A DNA stretch of 64,000 nt from Mediterranea massiliensis (GCF_900128475.1 NZ_LT635834.1:1333-65332); one strand, 5' to 3'. Positions 35,965 through 46,402 are shown, counted from the stretch's first letter. Notes: generated by a model from the letters alone, not told the origin. Numbers and translations are program-made.

Positions 35965-37179
35965 ATGAGACTGAACAGACTTCACATACAATCATGGATT
36001 GTCAGCTTATTGGTGCTGATGCTTCCCTTCTGTTCTGCCGGTGCCCAGAAACACAAATTTGTGGTAGTCATCGACGCCGGACATGGCGGACATGACCCCG
36101 GAGCCATCGGAAAGATTTCCAAGGAGAAGAACATCAACCTGGGTGTCGCTCTCCTGCTGGGCAATCTGATTAAAGAAAAGTGTCCCGACACCAAAGTGGT
36201 CTATACCCGGAGTCGGGACGTATTCATACCCTTGGCACGCCGGGCGGAGATAGCCAACGATGTCAAGGCGGATCTCTTTATCTCCATCCACACCAATTCG
36301 GTTGGCGGAAACCGGAACGTTCAGGGGGCATCGACCTGGACCCTCGGTCTGGCCAAGTCGGATGCGAACCTCGAAGTGGCCAAACGGGAAAACGCCGTCA
36401 TCCTGTACGAAGACGATTACAAGACCCGCTACGCCGGCTTTAATCCGAACTCTGCCGAGTCGTACATCATTTTTGAATTCATGCAGGACAAATACATGTC
36501 CCAGAGTGTCCATCTGGCTTCGCTGGTACAAAAGGAATTCAAGCAGCACGGCCGACGCATTGACCGCGGCGTACACCAAGCCGGATTCCTGGTGCTGAAA
36601 GCCAGTGCCATGCCCAGCATCCTGGTGGAATTGGGTTTCATTTCCAGCCCGCAGGAAGAACGCTACCTGAACAGCGACAGTGGAAGAAAAACGTTGGCCA
36701 ACAGCATTTTCCGCGCGTTCCTTACCTATAAACGGGAGCAGGAAATGCGTCTGAACGGACAGGCAACAACCACAATACCGCCTTCGGAAGCAGATTCATT
36801 TGTTGATACGCCGGTTGATACCCCAACCGTTGCCTCCGACGAGGAAGTGGAAGCTCCCAAAAGTAAACCGGTTGCCAAAGCCAAAACAACAACTTCGTCC
36901 GACAAACAGGCACCAGTATTCAAAATCCAGATACTGACGTCCACCAAATCCCTTTCCCTGCATGACAAGCAATTCAAAGGGCTGAAAGGAATAGAATACT
37001 ATAAGGAGAACGGTCTGTACAAGTATACTTACGGAGCTTCGACCGACTATAACGAAATCCTCCGACTAAAGAGATCCATCTCTTCCAAAATAAAGGACGC
37101 ATTCATCATCGCCTTCAAGAACGGCAAGAAAATGGATACGGTCAAAGCCATCAATGAGTTTAAAAAGAACAAGAAATAA
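35965..37179 (+). CDS. N-acetylmuramoyl-L-alanine amidase (AmiC-like)
   Basis: A 404-residue exported enzyme cleaving the amide bond between the sugar and peptide of peptidoglycan. The signal peptide ends near CSAGAQ. Zinc ligands fit DAGHGGHD (His), RRAEIAN (Glu) and SIHTNS (His); the catalytic Glu lies in ILVELGFISS. A Thr/Pro-rich linker (about 275-325) is followed by a basic C-terminal domain of about 80 residues that may bind glycan. ATG at 35965 gives the signal peptide. The MlaD gene follows 27 bp downstream, probably the same operon. Confidence 0.93.
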   Translation: MRLNRLHIQSWIVSLLVLMLPFCSAGAQKHKFVVVIDAGHGGHDPGAIGKISKEKNINLGVALLLGNLIKEKCPDTKVVYTRSRDVFIPLARRAEIANDVKADLFISIHTNSVGGNRNVQGASTWTLGLAKSDANLEVAKRENAVILYEDDYKTRYAGFNPNSAESYIIFEFMQDKYMSQSVHLASLVQKEFKQHGRRIDRGVHQAGFLVLKASAMPSILVELGFISSPQEERYLNSDSGRKTLANSIFRAFLTYKREQEMRLNGQATTTIPPSEADSFVDTPVDTPTVASDEEVEAPKSKPVAKAKTTTSSDKQAPVFKIQILTSTKSLSLHDKQFKGLKGIEYYKENGLYKYTYGASTDYNEILRLKRSISSKIKDAFIIAFKNGKKMDTVKAINEFKKNKK

Positions 37180-37206
37180 ACAACCTCATAAAGAAACAGA
37201 AACATC

Positions 37207-38100
37207 ATGAAGTATATCACAAAAGAAGTAAAGATAGGTATTGCCGGCATCGCCGCCCTGTGTATATTGGTCTATGGCATCAATTATCTGAAAGGTATCC
37301 ACATGTTCAAGCCTGCAAGCTATTTTTATATCAAATTCAACAATGTGAACGGTCTGACCAAATCGAGTCCGGTCTACGCCGACGGATTCCGAGTAGGTAT
37401 AGTCCGAGAACTCTATTACGATTACGACAATCCGGGCAATGTCCTGGCAGAAATAGACGTGGAACCCGACTTGCGCATCCCCAAAGGGAGTACGGCAGAA
37501 CTGGCAGCTGAGATGCTGGGAGGGGTTCGAATGAACCTATTGTTGGCCAACAACCCTCGTGAACGCTATGAAATCGGTGACACCATCCCGGGCAACCTGA
37601 ACAACGGCATGATGGAAAAAGTAGCCAACATGGTACCTCAAATTGAGAAGATGTTGCCCAAACTGGATTCCATCCTGGCTTCACTCAACAGTGTGCTGGC
37701 CAGTCCTGCCATTCCGGCCACCCTACAGAATGTACAGGACTTGACAGCCAGCTTGGCCGTTTCAAGCCATCAATTACAAACCTTGATGAACAAGGATATT
37801 CCGCAACTGACAGGGAAATTAAATACTATCGGCGACAACTTCATTGTCATGTCCGACAACCTGAAACAAATAGACTATGCTGCAGCCATGCAGAAAGTTG
37901 ACTCTACTCTTGCCAACGTCAGGACTCTTACCGAAAAATTGACAAGCAAAGACAACACCGTAGGGCTTCTGCTGAACGACCCCAGCCTCTACAACAACCT
38001 CAATGCAACTACCGCCAACGCGGCCAGCCTGCTGGAAGACCTGCAAGCTCATCCCAAACGATACGTGCACTTCTCCCTCTTCGGCAAAAAGGACAAATAA
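37207..38100 (+). CDS. MlaD/MCE-family lipid-transport protein
   Basis: A 297-residue protein with one N-terminal membrane helix (about 10-30) and an MCE domain (about 35-115; VNGLTKSSPVYADGFRVG, then LLGGVRMNL-like block). A long helical tail with Asn/Leu/Ser repeats follows, as in MlaD homologues that span the periplasm. The usual partners MlaE and MlaF are not in the window. It follows the amidase gene by 27 bp and may be transcribed with it. Confidence 0.87.
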   Translation: MKYITKEVKIGIAGIAALCILVYGINYLKGIHMFKPASYFYIKFNNVNGLTKSSPVYADGFRVGIVRELYYDYDNPGNVLAEIDVEPDLRIPKGSTAELAAEMLGGVRMNLLLANNPRERYEIGDTIPGNLNNGMMEKVANMVPQIEKMLPKLDSILASLNSVLASPAIPATLQNVQDLTASLAVSSHQLQTLMNKDIPQLTGKLNTIGDNFIVMSDNLKQIDYAAAMQKVDSTLANVRTLTEKLTSKDNTVGLLLNDPSLYNNLNATTANAASLLEDLQAHPKRYVHFSLFGKKDK

Positions 38101-38273
38101 TGCATTATATAGAATTCATCTAAATAGCGACATTCCATTTTCAAACAAACGATAAAAGCGAAAAGAAGTATATTCAAAGCATTAGAAGCCATTTTCCGCA
38201 GCAGGAATAAAAATGGAATAGACATCCAACGAAAGGAATAACTTCCTATTTTTCAGGAGGTTTTAAAAAAGCA

Positions 38274-38298
38274 ACAGCCCTATAAAAAGGGCTGTTTG
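38274..38298 (+). terminator. Hairpin before dnaA
   Basis: ACAGCCCT (38274-38281) pairs with AGGGCTGT (38288-38295), 6-nt loop. The tail is only TT, so this is a weak candidate terminator. The rest of the 344-bp gap (38101-38444) is AT-rich without further structure except the dnaA promoter; I found no DnaA-box cluster. Confidence 0.5.
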
Positions 38299-38367
38299 CA
38301 CATATAGTCGTAAATCACTGAAAGTAAAGCCCTTATTCATCCATCGAAAAAAACAAGAAAAAAGGCA

Positions 38368-38399
38368 TTTGTTTTTTCCAAATAAGATTACCAATTTTG
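38368..38399 (+). promoter_or_regulatory. dnaA promoter
   Basis: TTTG (38368-38371), 20 bp, CAATTTTG (38392-38399): seven of eight bases match TAnnTTTG. The ATG is 45 bp downstream. Confidence 0.6.
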
Positions 38400-38444
38400 C
38401 AAACGTAGAAGTTTTGCTTAATCAATAAATGTAGAGTAACCGCT

Positions 38445-39842
38445 ATGAGTAACAACAATCATGTCGGAAAATGGAATGCGTGTCTCGATATCATTCGAGA
38501 CAACGTGCCAGAACAGACATACAAAACCTGGTTCTGCCCCATTGTCCCCTTAAAATTTGAGGACAATACACTGTACCTGCAGGTGCCGAGCCAGTTTTTC
38601 TATGAATTTCTGGAAGAAAAATTCTTGGACTTGTTACGACAGACAATCCACAAGGTGTTTGGCGAAGGTGCCAAACTGATGTACAGTGTGATGGTAGTAA
38701 AAAACCCTCCCACAGCTGTGCCATTGCCTCCTCATGCCGGTGCTTCATCATCCACCCTTTCCGCCCAACGGAAAGTGGTGACCAAAGACATTCCCCAAAC
38801 TCCCCAAATAGCAGAACTCGACCCCCATTTGAACAGGGACTACAACTTTGATACATTTATTGAAGGGGAAAGCAACAAACTCTCGCGCAGTGTGGCTGAA
38901 GCCGTTGCGCTCAATCCGGCAAAGACCATCTTCAATCCGTTGTTCTTCTACGGAGCATCGGGAGTAGGTAAAACGCACCTGGCCAACGCCATCGGTACAA
39001 AGATTAAGGAACTTTATCCCGAAAAGAGAGTTTTGTACGTATCGGCTCACTTGTTCCAGGTACAATACACCGATTCGGTACGCAACAATACGACCAATGA
39101 CTTCATCAATTTCTACCAGACCATTGACGTACTGATTATTGATGACATTCAGGAATTTGCAGGGGTTACCAAGACACAGAACACGTTCTTCCACATCTTC
39201 AACCACCTGCACCAGAACGGCAAGCAACTCATCCTGACTTCCGACCGTGCCCCCGTGCTCCTGCAAGGCATGGAAGAACGCCTGATTACGCGCTTCAAAT
39301 GGGGAATGGTAGCTGAACTGGAAAAACCGACCGTCGAACTTCGCAAGGACATCCTCCGCAACAAGATTCGCCGCGACGGACTGCAATTTCCGCCCGAGGT
39401 CATCAATTATATTGCCGAGAATGTCAGTGACAGCGTACGCGATTTGGAAGGCATTATCATCTCCATCATGGCCCATTCGACCATCTACAATCGAGAGGTG
39501 GATTTGGAACTGGCCCAACGGATCGTACGAAAAGTATCGCATACCGAAAACAAGCCTGTTACAGTAGACAACATCATACAAGCTGTATGCAGCCACTTCG
39601 GGCTTGACATTAACGCCATCCACTCCAAGTCGAGGAAAAGGGATGTTGTACAGGCCAGGCAAATCGCCATGTATCTGGCCAAGAACTATACCGATTTCTC
39701 TACAGCCAAAATCGGTTCACTGATTGGGGGAAAGGACCATGCGACCGTACTGCATGCCTGTAAGACCATCACAGAGCTGAAAGAAGTGAACAAGCCTTTT
39801 GCAGCCGAACTGGACGAAATCCAGGCGACATTGAAACAATAG
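38445..39842 (+). CDS. dnaA: Chromosomal replication initiator DnaA
   Basis: A 465-residue AAA+ initiator. Domain I is at the N terminus (about 1-85), then a linker with Pro/Ala. Walker A is GASGVGKTH (about 170), Walker [10 protein letters not shown]. Domain IV has the DNA-binding signature [15 protein letters not shown]. The length is normal. It stands alone with its own promoter and a terminator; the MCE and nitroreductase neighbours are unlike the dnaA-dnaN layout of other phyla, and no origin-like DnaA-box cluster is visible nearby. Confidence 0.98.
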   Translation: MSNNNHVGKWNACLDIIRDNVPEQTYKTWFCPIVPLKFEDNTLYLQVPSQFFYEFLEEKFLDLLRQTIHKVFGEGAKLMYSVMVVKNPPTAVPLPPHAGASSSTLSAQRKVVTKDIPQTPQIAELDPHLNRDYNFDTFIEGESNKLSRSVAEAVALNPAKTIFNPLFFYGASGVGKTHLANAIGTKIKELYPEKRVLYVSAHLFQVQYTDSVRNNTTNDFINFYQTIDVLIIDDIQEFAGVTKTQNTFFHIFNHLHQNGKQLILTSDRAPVLLQGMEERLITRFKWGMVAELEKPTVELRKDILRNKIRRDGLQFPPEVINYIAENVSDSVRDLEGIIISIMAHSTIYNREVDLELAQRIVRKVSHTENKPVTVDNIIQAVCSHFGLDINAIHSKSRKRDVVQARQIAMYLAKNYTDFSTAKIGSLIGGKDHATVLHACKTITELKEVNKPFAAELDEIQATLKQ

Positions 39843-39861
39843 ACCTAATTCCCTTTAGAAT

Positions 39862-39893
39862 AAAAAGCAGGACTTTAAAAGCCCTGCTTTTTC
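39862..39893. terminator. Shared terminator of dnaA and nitroreductase genes
   Basis: AAAAAGCAGG pairs with CCTGCTTTTT; the middle CTTT/AAAG can also pair. It overlaps the last codons of the nitroreductase gene (stop 39875-39877). Confidence 0.8.
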
Positions 39894-40609
39894 ATTACAT
39901 TCCATAACAAATCGGACATGGCCTCCGCATCCTTCTTGGTGTAGCGAACATCGGTAAAGACCTGCGCCAGCGTTTCCTTTCCATTCTCCTGCACAAAGCC
40001 CTTGTTTTCAGGCAAAGACTCTTTGTAGGCATACAGGCGGTCAATGTCGTCGGCAGAATAATCATGATAAACTTCCTCATGAACCACTGCCTCCAACGGC
40101 AAGCGGTCCACCTGTACCGGATCTTCGGCCGGCCACCCCACCGTCACTGTTGTAATCGGGAAAACCAGCTCCGGCAATTCCAGAGCGTCGATAATCAGAT
40201 GGGGATTGTAAGTCGTGGTTCCCAAATAACAGATGCCCAGTCCTTTCTCCTCGGCTGCCACACAAAATGTCTGCGCCGCCAGCAACGCATCCACCGCTCC
40301 CGTAACGAACCACTCAAAATTGTTGTAACCAGGCTCAGCTTTACGTAATCTGCACCACTTGCTGAAACGGTTCAGATCAATGCAGAAAGTGAGTACTACA
40401 GGAGCTTCCGTCACCATTGGCTGATTGAAATGCGCCGGTGCCAGACGAGCCTTCCGACCAGCGTCACGGGTCACCACTACGCTGTAGACTTGCATGTTTC
40501 CTACGGTAGAAGCCCGGAAAGCGGACTCCAACAAATCATTTAACAAATCGGCAGGAATATCTTTCTGCTGATATTTCCGAATGGTTTTTCTTAACTTCAA
40601 GCTATCCAT
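39875..40609 (-). CDS. Nitroreductase-family flavoprotein
   Basis: A 244-residue FMN-binding enzyme. The start is MDSLKLRKTIRKYQQKDIP, followed by ESAFRASTVGNMQVYS, the family's FMN and active-site region. ATG at 40609 was chosen; upstream in-frame residues look like a promoter stretch. NAD(P)H-dependent reduction of a nitro or quinone substrate is likely, but the natural substrate is unknown. It converges with dnaA and uses the same terminator. Confidence 0.85.
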   Translation of the reverse strand: MDSLKLRKTIRKYQQKDIPADLLNDLLESAFRASTVGNMQVYSVVVTRDAGRKARLAPAHFNQPMVTEAPVVLTFCIDLNRFSKWCRLRKAEPGYNNFEWFVTGAVDALLAAQTFCVAAEEKGLGICYLGTTTYNPHLIIDALELPELVFPITTVTVGWPAEDPVQVDRLPLEAVVHEEVYHDYSADDIDRLYAYKESLPENKGFVQENGKETLAQVFTDVRYTKKDAEAMSDLLWNVMKKQGF

Positions 40610-40846
40610 ACTTCCTTTTTTTTGCAAATATAAGAAAGAATCGACAAAAAACACATTCTAGACGGACAAACTTGCATAGAAAAAATTTCCAAGCCGGGAA
40701 TTCAGTCAGACAGTAAATCCATACACGGTTTTCCCTTTTGGAAAAGTTCAAGCAATATGGGAAATACACAAACAACTAATATCCAATAATATAAGTTTTT
40801 AAAATAAGAAACTTTTCATTCCTGAACAAAAAGAGTAGCAAATTAT

Positions 40847-40877
40847 TTTGTAGAATAAAAAAACATTCATAGATTTG
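40847..40877 (+). promoter_or_regulatory. nrdJ promoter
   Basis: TTTG (40847-40850), 19 bp, TAGATTTG (40870-40877): a full match to the Bacteroides consensus. The implied leader to the GTG start at 40956 is about 70 nt. The remainder of the 346-bp gap (40610-40955) is AT-rich with no riboswitch I can recognise. Confidence 0.75.
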
Positions 40878-40955
40878 CAATCACATTTATTGGCCTTAAG
40901 CACAACTCCTACACTTTTACAGACAAAATCATTAGAATCTAAAGAATAGAATATC

Positions 40956-43493
40956 GTGGAAAAGAGAACTTACACTTACCAGGAAGCCTTTGAAGCATCT
41001 TTACAATACTTCCAAGGAGACGAGCTGGCAGCCAGAGTTTGGGTTAACAAGTATGCCGTCAAAGACTCTTTCGGGAATATCTATGAAAAGTCGCCCGAAG
41101 ACATGCATTGGCGCATCGCCAACGAGATTGCCCGCATAGAAGCCAAGTACCCCAACGGGCTCAGCGCCGAAGAACTGTTCGGTCTGCTGGACCACTTCAA
41201 GTACATCGTTCCGCAGGGAAGTCCGATGACCGGCATCGGCAACAATTATCAGGTAGCCTCCTTGTCCAACTGCTTCGTGATTGGCGTGGACGGGGAAGCT
41301 GACTCTTATGGTGCCATCTTCAAGATTGACGAAGAACAGGTACAACTGATGAAGAGACGTGGCGGCGTGGGACACGACCTTTCACACATCCGTCCTAAAG
41401 GTTCTCCCGTGAAGAACTCCGCATTGACCTCTACCGGGCTGGTACCTTTCATGGAACGCTACTCCAACTCCACTCGCGAAGTAGCACAGGACGGACGACG
41501 TGGTGCCCTGATGCTGAGTGTATCCATCAAGCATCCCGACTCGGAAGCCTTTATCGATGCCAAAATGACCGAAGGGAAGGTAACCGGAGCCAACGTTTCA
41601 GTTAAGATTGACGACGCCTTCATGGAAGCAGCCATCAACGGTACTCCCTATGTTCAGCAATACCCCATCGATTCTCCCAACCCACTGGTCAAGAAAGACA
41701 TCGACGCCAGTGCTCTTTGGAAGAAGATTGTTCACAACGCCTGGAAGTCTGCCGAACCCGGCGTGCTGTTTTGGGACACCATTCTCCGCGAATCTGTTCC
41801 CGACTGCTATGCTGACTTGGGCTACCGCACCGTTTCCACCAATCCGTGCGGCGAAATTCCCCTCTGCCCCTACGATTCCTGTCGCCTGCTGGCCATCAAC
41901 CTGTATTCCTATGTGGTCAATCCCTTCAAGCCGGACGCCTACTTCGACTTCGAGCTGTTCAAGAAGCACGTAGCCTTGGCCCAGCGCATCATGGACGATA
42001 TCATCGACCTGGAGCTGGAGAAGATTGAACGCATCATGGAAAAGATAGACTCCGACCCGGAAAGCGACGAGGTCAAGGAAACCGAACGCAACCTGTGGAA
42101 GAAAATCTATAAGAAGAGCGGACAGGGACGCCGCACCGGCGTAGGCATCACGGCCGAAGGCGACATGCTGGCCGCCCTGAACCTGCGTTATGGTACGGAA
42201 GAGGCTACAACCTTCTCTGAAGAGGTACACAAAACCATTGCCCTCAACGCCTACCGTTCATCGGTACAGATGGCCAAGGAACGCGGCGCATTCGAAATAT
42301 ATGACACCGAACGCGAGAAGAACAACCCCTTTATCGCCCGTCTGCGCGAAGCCGACCCCGAGCTCTACGAAGAAATGGCCAAGTACGGTCGCCGCAACAT
42401 CGCCTGCCTCACCATCGCCCCCACGGGTACGACCAGCCTGATGACGCAAACCACTTCGGGCATCGAACCCGTATTCCTGCCGGTATACAAGCGCCGCCGC
42501 AAGGTGAACCCCAACGACACGAACGCACGCATCGACTTCGTGGACGAAACGGGCGACGCCTTCGAAGAATACATTGTCTTCCATCCGAAATTTGTCACCT
42601 GGATGGAAGCACAAGGGCTGGATCCCGCCAAGCGCTATACACAAGAAGAAATAGACGATATGGTAGCCCGTTCTCCTTATTATAAAGCGACATCCAACGA
42701 TGTGGACTGGCTGATGAAAGTCAAGATGCAGGGACGCATCCAGAAATGGGTAGACCACTCCATCAGCGTCACCATCAACCTGCCCAACAACGTGGACGAA
42801 GAACTTGTCAACCGCCTCTACGTGGAAGCCTGGCGTTCGGGCTGCAAAGGCTGCACCGTCTACCGCGACGGCTCCCGCTCGGGCGTACTGCTCTCCACCA
42901 AGAGCGACAAGAAGGAAGAGTTGCCTCCCTGCAAGCCGCCTACGATTGTCGAGACACGTCCCAAGGTGCTTGATGCTGAAGTGGTACGTTTCCAGAACAA
43001 CAAGGAGAAATGGGTGGCCTTCGTGGGTCTGCTCAACGGCCATCCCTATGAAATCTTCACTGGTGTGCTCGACGACGACGAAGGCATCGTCCTCCCCAAG
43101 AATGTCGTTTCTGGACACATCATCAAGAACGTCGATGAGAACGGCGTCAAGCGGTACGACTTCCAGTTCGAAAACAAGCGCGGCTATAAGGTTACCATCG
43201 AAGGCTTGTCTGAGAAGTTCAACAAGGAATACTGGAACTACGCCAAGCTCATCTCGGGCGTTCTGCGCTACCGCATGCCCATCGAACAGGTCATCAAACT
43301 GGTCAGCTCCCTGCAACTCGACAGCGAGAACATCAACACTTGGAAGAACGGTGTAGAACGCGCCCTGAAGAAATACGTGCTCGACGGTACCGAGGCCAAG
43401 GGGCAGAAATGTCCCAACTGCGGCAACGAAACCCTCGTCTACCAGGAGGGCTGCCTCATCTGCAAGACCTGCGGAGCGTCGCGCTGTGGATAA
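40956..43493 (+). CDS. nrdJ: Adenosylcobalamin-dependent (class II) ribonucleotide reductase
   Basis: An 845-residue reductase converting ribonucleotides to deoxyribonucleotides using B12 as radical source. Typical blocks: LSNCFVIGVDG (active-site Cys), STNPCGEIPLCPYDSC, ITAEGDMLAAL and TIAPTGTTSLMTQTTSG. The C-terminal end is a zinc ribbon (CPNCGNETLVYQEGC then CKTCGASRCG) with the redox cysteines. The start is GTG. It has its own strong promoter. Needing B12 fits a gut anaerobe. Confidence 0.96.
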   Translation: MEKRTYTYQEAFEASLQYFQGDELAARVWVNKYAVKDSFGNIYEKSPEDMHWRIANEIARIEAKYPNGLSAEELFGLLDHFKYIVPQGSPMTGIGNNYQVASLSNCFVIGVDGEADSYGAIFKIDEEQVQLMKRRGGVGHDLSHIRPKGSPVKNSALTSTGLVPFMERYSNSTREVAQDGRRGALMLSVSIKHPDSEAFIDAKMTEGKVTGANVSVKIDDAFMEAAINGTPYVQQYPIDSPNPLVKKDIDASALWKKIVHNAWKSAEPGVLFWDTILRESVPDCYADLGYRTVSTNPCGEIPLCPYDSCRLLAINLYSYVVNPFKPDAYFDFELFKKHVALAQRIMDDIIDLELEKIERIMEKIDSDPESDEVKETERNLWKKIYKKSGQGRRTGVGITAEGDMLAALNLRYGTEEATTFSEEVHKTIALNAYRSSVQMAKERGAFEIYDTEREKNNPFIARLREADPELYEEMAKYGRRNIACLTIAPTGTTSLMTQTTSGIEPVFLPVYKRRRKVNPNDTNARIDFVDETGDAFEEYIVFHPKFVTWMEAQGLDPAKRYTQEEIDDMVARSPYYKATSNDVDWLMKVKMQGRIQKWVDHSISVTINLPNNVDEELVNRLYVEAWRSGCKGCTVYRDGSRSGVLLSTKSDKKEELPPCKPPTIVETRPKVLDAEVVRFQNNKEKWVAFVGLLNGHPYEIFTGVLDDDEGIVLPKNVVSGHIIKNVDENGVKRYDFQFENKRGYKVTIEGLSEKFNKEYWNYAKLISGVLRYRMPIEQVIKLVSSLQLDSENINTWKNGVERALKKYVLDGTEAKGQKCPNCGNETLVYQEGCLICKTCGASRCG

Positions 43494-43507
43494 GTTCCGT
43501 GCAAACA

Positions 43508-43600
43508 CAAACGTTTGCATAGGAATTTGAAAGACTTGAACATGCATAGCTGCATGACTAAGAAGAATAATCCCTATACTTGCATAGTCATTGCAGCTAT
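43508..43600. promoter_or_regulatory. Palindromes and inverted repeat before malQ
   Basis: CAAACGTTTG (43508-43517) is a 10-bp palindrome. An inverted repeat with one-base gap has arms ATAGCTGCATGACTA (43546-43560) and TAGTCATTGCAGCTAT (43585-43600). TTGCATAG occurs directly at 43514-43521 and 43580-43587. A -7-like TATACTTG (43575-43582) lies between the arms, 43 bp before malQ. This looks like an operator around the malQ promoter. Confidence 0.6.
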
Positions 43601-43624
43601 GTCATTTATTATAAATCTAATAAT

Positions 43625-46315
43625 ATGATCCTATCGTTCAATATCGAGTACCGCACCAATTGGGGAGAGGAAATCTGTGTTTCGGGTTCCATCCCCGAAC
43701 TTGGAAACAATGAAGCAGGCCATACACTGGCCCTGCATACGATGGACGGCATCCACTGGACATCGGGAGTCGAAATCCAACAACCAGCTGACGGAACCAT
43801 CCGCTACAGTTATCACGTCTGCCGCGACGGCGCCATCACGCGCAGCGAGTGGAACGGTCTGCCGCGTACCCTTTACGTATCCGGCCTCGACACCAAAGTC
43901 TACCGACTGGAGGACAGCTGGAAGAACCTGCCCGAGCAACAGTATTTCTATACCTCGGCCTTCACCGAATCGCTGTTGGCACATGCCCACCGCGACCCCG
44001 CCCCCAAAAGTCCGCAGAAGGGACTGCTCATCAAGGCATACGCCCCCTGCATCGACAGTGACCACTGCCTGGCCATCTGTGGCAGCGTCGATGCGCTGGG
44101 CCGTTGGGACACAGGCAAGGCTGTCCTGATGAGCGACGCCAACTTCCCCGAATGGCAGGTGGAGCTGGACGCTTCGCAGCTGACCTTCCCGCTGGAATAC
44201 AAGTTCGTGCTGTACAGCAAGACCGAACGGCGCGTCGTAGCCTGGGAGAACAACCCCAACCGCTACCTGGCCGATCCGCATCTGACCGACCAGGAAACAC
44301 TGGCCATAGGCGACCGTTACGTCTACTTCGCCCTGCCTGCCTGGAAAGGTGCTGGCACAGCCATCCCCGTCTTCTCGCTCCGTTCCGAAGGCAGCTTCGG
44401 CGTGGGCGACTTCGGCGACCTGATGCAGATGATAGACTGGGCCGTTCTGACCCGTCAAAAGGTAGTACAAATCCTACCCATCAACGATACGACCATGACC
44501 CACTCGTGGACTGACTCCTACCCCTACAGCAGCATCTCCATCTACGCTTTCCATCCCATGTACACCGACCTACGGCAACTGGGACGACTGAAAGACGAAG
44601 AGCAGATGGCCCGTTTCGAGCAGCGCCGCCGCGAGCTCAACGCCCTGCCCGCCATCGACTACGAGGCTGTGAACGAGGCCAAGTGGGAATACTTCCGCCT
44701 GATTTTTGCCCAGGAGGGAGAAGCGGTGATGCAGTCACCGGAATACCAGGCCTTCTTCGAGGCCAACAAGGAATGGCTCCAACCCTACGCCGTATTCAGC
44801 TATCTGCGCGACGCCTACCGGACGCCCGACTTCCGCCAGTGGCCGCGCTACAGCGACTACTGCCAGGAGGACATTGACGCCCTGTGCCGACCCGACTCGG
44901 CCGACTATCCGCACATCGCCATTTACTGCTACATCCAGTACCAGCTCCACCGCCAGCTGCTGGCCGCCAGCCGCCATGCCCGTGCCAACGGCGTGGTGCT
45001 CAAGGGCGATATTCCCATCGGCATCAGCCGCAACAGCGTCGAGGCTTGGAAAGAGCCCCACTACTTCAACCTCAACGGACAGGCCGGCGCCCCACCCGAC
45101 GACTTCTCGGCCAACGGACAGAACTGGGGCTTCCCCACCTACAACTGGGACGTTATGGAACAGGACGGCTACGCCTGGTGGATGAAGCGTTTCCGCAAGA
45201 TGTCCGAATACTTCGACGCCTACCGCATCGACCACATCCTGGGCTTCTTCCGCATCTGGGAGATTCCGATGAACGCCGTTCACGGCCTGCTGGGACAATT
45301 CGTCCCCGCCCTGCCCATGTCCCGTGAAGAAATCGAGAGCTACGGCCTCCCCTTCCGCCCCGAATACCTGCGACCCTACATCCACGAATACTTCCTCGGA
45401 CAGATGTTCGGCCCGCACACGGACTACGTGAAGCAGACTTTCATCGAGCCCACCGACACGTGGGAGGTGTACCGCATGCGTCCCGAGTTCGACACGCAGC
45501 GCAAGGTCGAAGCCTACTTTGCCGGCAAGACCGACGACGACAGCGTGTGGATACGCGACGGCCTCTACGCCCTCATCAGCGACGTACTGTTCGTGCCCGA
45601 CCGCACCGACCCCACGAAGTACCACCCGCGCATCGGCGTGCAGCACGACTACATCTACCGCTCGCTCAACGACTGGGAGAAGGCCGCCTTCAACCGTCTG
45701 TACGACCAATACTACTACCACCGCCACAACGACTTCTGGGGACAGCAGGCCATGAAGAAGCTGCCGCAGCTCACGCAGTCCACCCGCATGCTGGTCTGCG
45801 GCGAAGACCTCGGCATGATACCCGCCTGCGTGGCGTGGGTAATGAACGAACTGCGCATCCTCTCGCTCGAGATACAACGCATGCCCAAAGACCCCAGCCA
45901 AGAGTTCGGCCATCCCGAATGGTATCCCTACCGCTCTGTCTGCACCATCTCCACCCACGACATGTCCACCCTGCGCGGCTGGTGGGAGGAAGACTACCAG
46001 CAGACGCAGCGCTTCTACAACCACGCCCTGGGACACTATGGTACAGCACCCGCCACGGCCACGCCCGAGCTGTGCGAGGAAGTGGTGCGTGCACACCTGA
46101 CAAGCAATTCCATGCTCTGCATCCTCTCCTTCCAGGACTGGATGTCGATCGACGGGCAGCTGCGCAACCCCAACGCTGCCGAAGAACGCATCAATGTGCC
46201 GGCCAATCCGCGCCACTACTGGCGCTATCGCATGCATCTCACGCTGGAGCAGCTCATGGCTGCCGACGCCCTGAACGAGAAAATCCGCCGGCTGACCGCC
46301 GAAAGCGGACGCTGA
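43625..46315 (+). CDS. malQ: 4-alpha-glucanotransferase with two N-terminal starch-binding domains
   Basis: An 896-residue GH77 amylomaltase that transfers alpha-1,4 glucan segments. Two CBM20-type starch-binding domains occupy about residues 1-110 and 140-240 (FNIEYRTNWGEEICVSG and the second with CIDSDHCLAICGSV). The catalytic domain follows: Asp in YRIDHILGFFR, Glu in CGEDLGMIP, Asp in ISTHDMSTLRGWW. It is like the plant DPE2 architecture. ATG at 43625 is chosen; an upstream in-frame TTG is ignored. Preceded by a likely operator and followed by a strong hairpin. Confidence 0.95.
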   Translation: MILSFNIEYRTNWGEEICVSGSIPELGNNEAGHTLALHTMDGIHWTSGVEIQQPADGTIRYSYHVCRDGAITRSEWNGLPRTLYVSGLDTKVYRLEDSWKNLPEQQYFYTSAFTESLLAHAHRDPAPKSPQKGLLIKAYAPCIDSDHCLAICGSVDALGRWDTGKAVLMSDANFPEWQVELDASQLTFPLEYKFVLYSKTERRVVAWENNPNRYLADPHLTDQETLAIGDRYVYFALPAWKGAGTAIPVFSLRSEGSFGVGDFGDLMQMIDWAVLTRQKVVQILPINDTTMTHSWTDSYPYSSISIYAFHPMYTDLRQLGRLKDEEQMARFEQRRRELNALPAIDYEAVNEAKWEYFRLIFAQEGEAVMQSPEYQAFFEANKEWLQPYAVFSYLRDAYRTPDFRQWPRYSDYCQEDIDALCRPDSADYPHIAIYCYIQYQLHRQLLAASRHARANGVVLKGDIPIGISRNSVEAWKEPHYFNLNGQAGAPPDDFSANGQNWGFPTYNWDVMEQDGYAWWMKRFRKMSEYFDAYRIDHILGFFRIWEIPMNAVHGLLGQFVPALPMSREEIESYGLPFRPEYLRPYIHEYFLGQMFGPHTDYVKQTFIEPTDTWEVYRMRPEFDTQRKVEAYFAGKTDDDSVWIRDGLYALISDVLFVPDRTDPTKYHPRIGVQHDYIYRSLNDWEKAAFNRLYDQYYYHRHNDFWGQQAMKKLPQLTQSTRMLVCGEDLGMIPACVAWVMNELRILSLEIQRMPKDPSQEFGHPEWYPYRSVCTISTHDMSTLRGWWEEDYQQTQRFYNHALGHYGTAPATATPELCEEVVRAHLTSNSMLCILSFQDWMSIDGQLRNPNAAEERINVPANPRHYWRYRMHLTLEQLMAADALNEKIRRLTAESGR

Positions 46316-46402
46316 CGCACACTGACAAACGGAAGTACGCAGCCATAATGTAACCCGGAATAAACTGACCGACTGCCTCCCGCCCGCTGTGGAGAAAGAG
46401 AT

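Noticed and set aside
38101..38444. Replication origin beside dnaA
   Set aside because: AT-rich, but I found no TTATNCACA boxes; the ends of the gap hold a weak hairpin and the dnaA promoter.
40610..40955. Cobalamin riboswitch before nrdJ
   Set aside because: No B12-box-like GCCACTG sequence or expected hairpins in the leader; only a standard promoter.
43485..43493. Consensus DnaA box (TGTGGATAA) at the end of nrdJ
   Set aside because: A single copy overlapping the stop codon, with no further boxes or AT-rich unwinding region; chance is likely.
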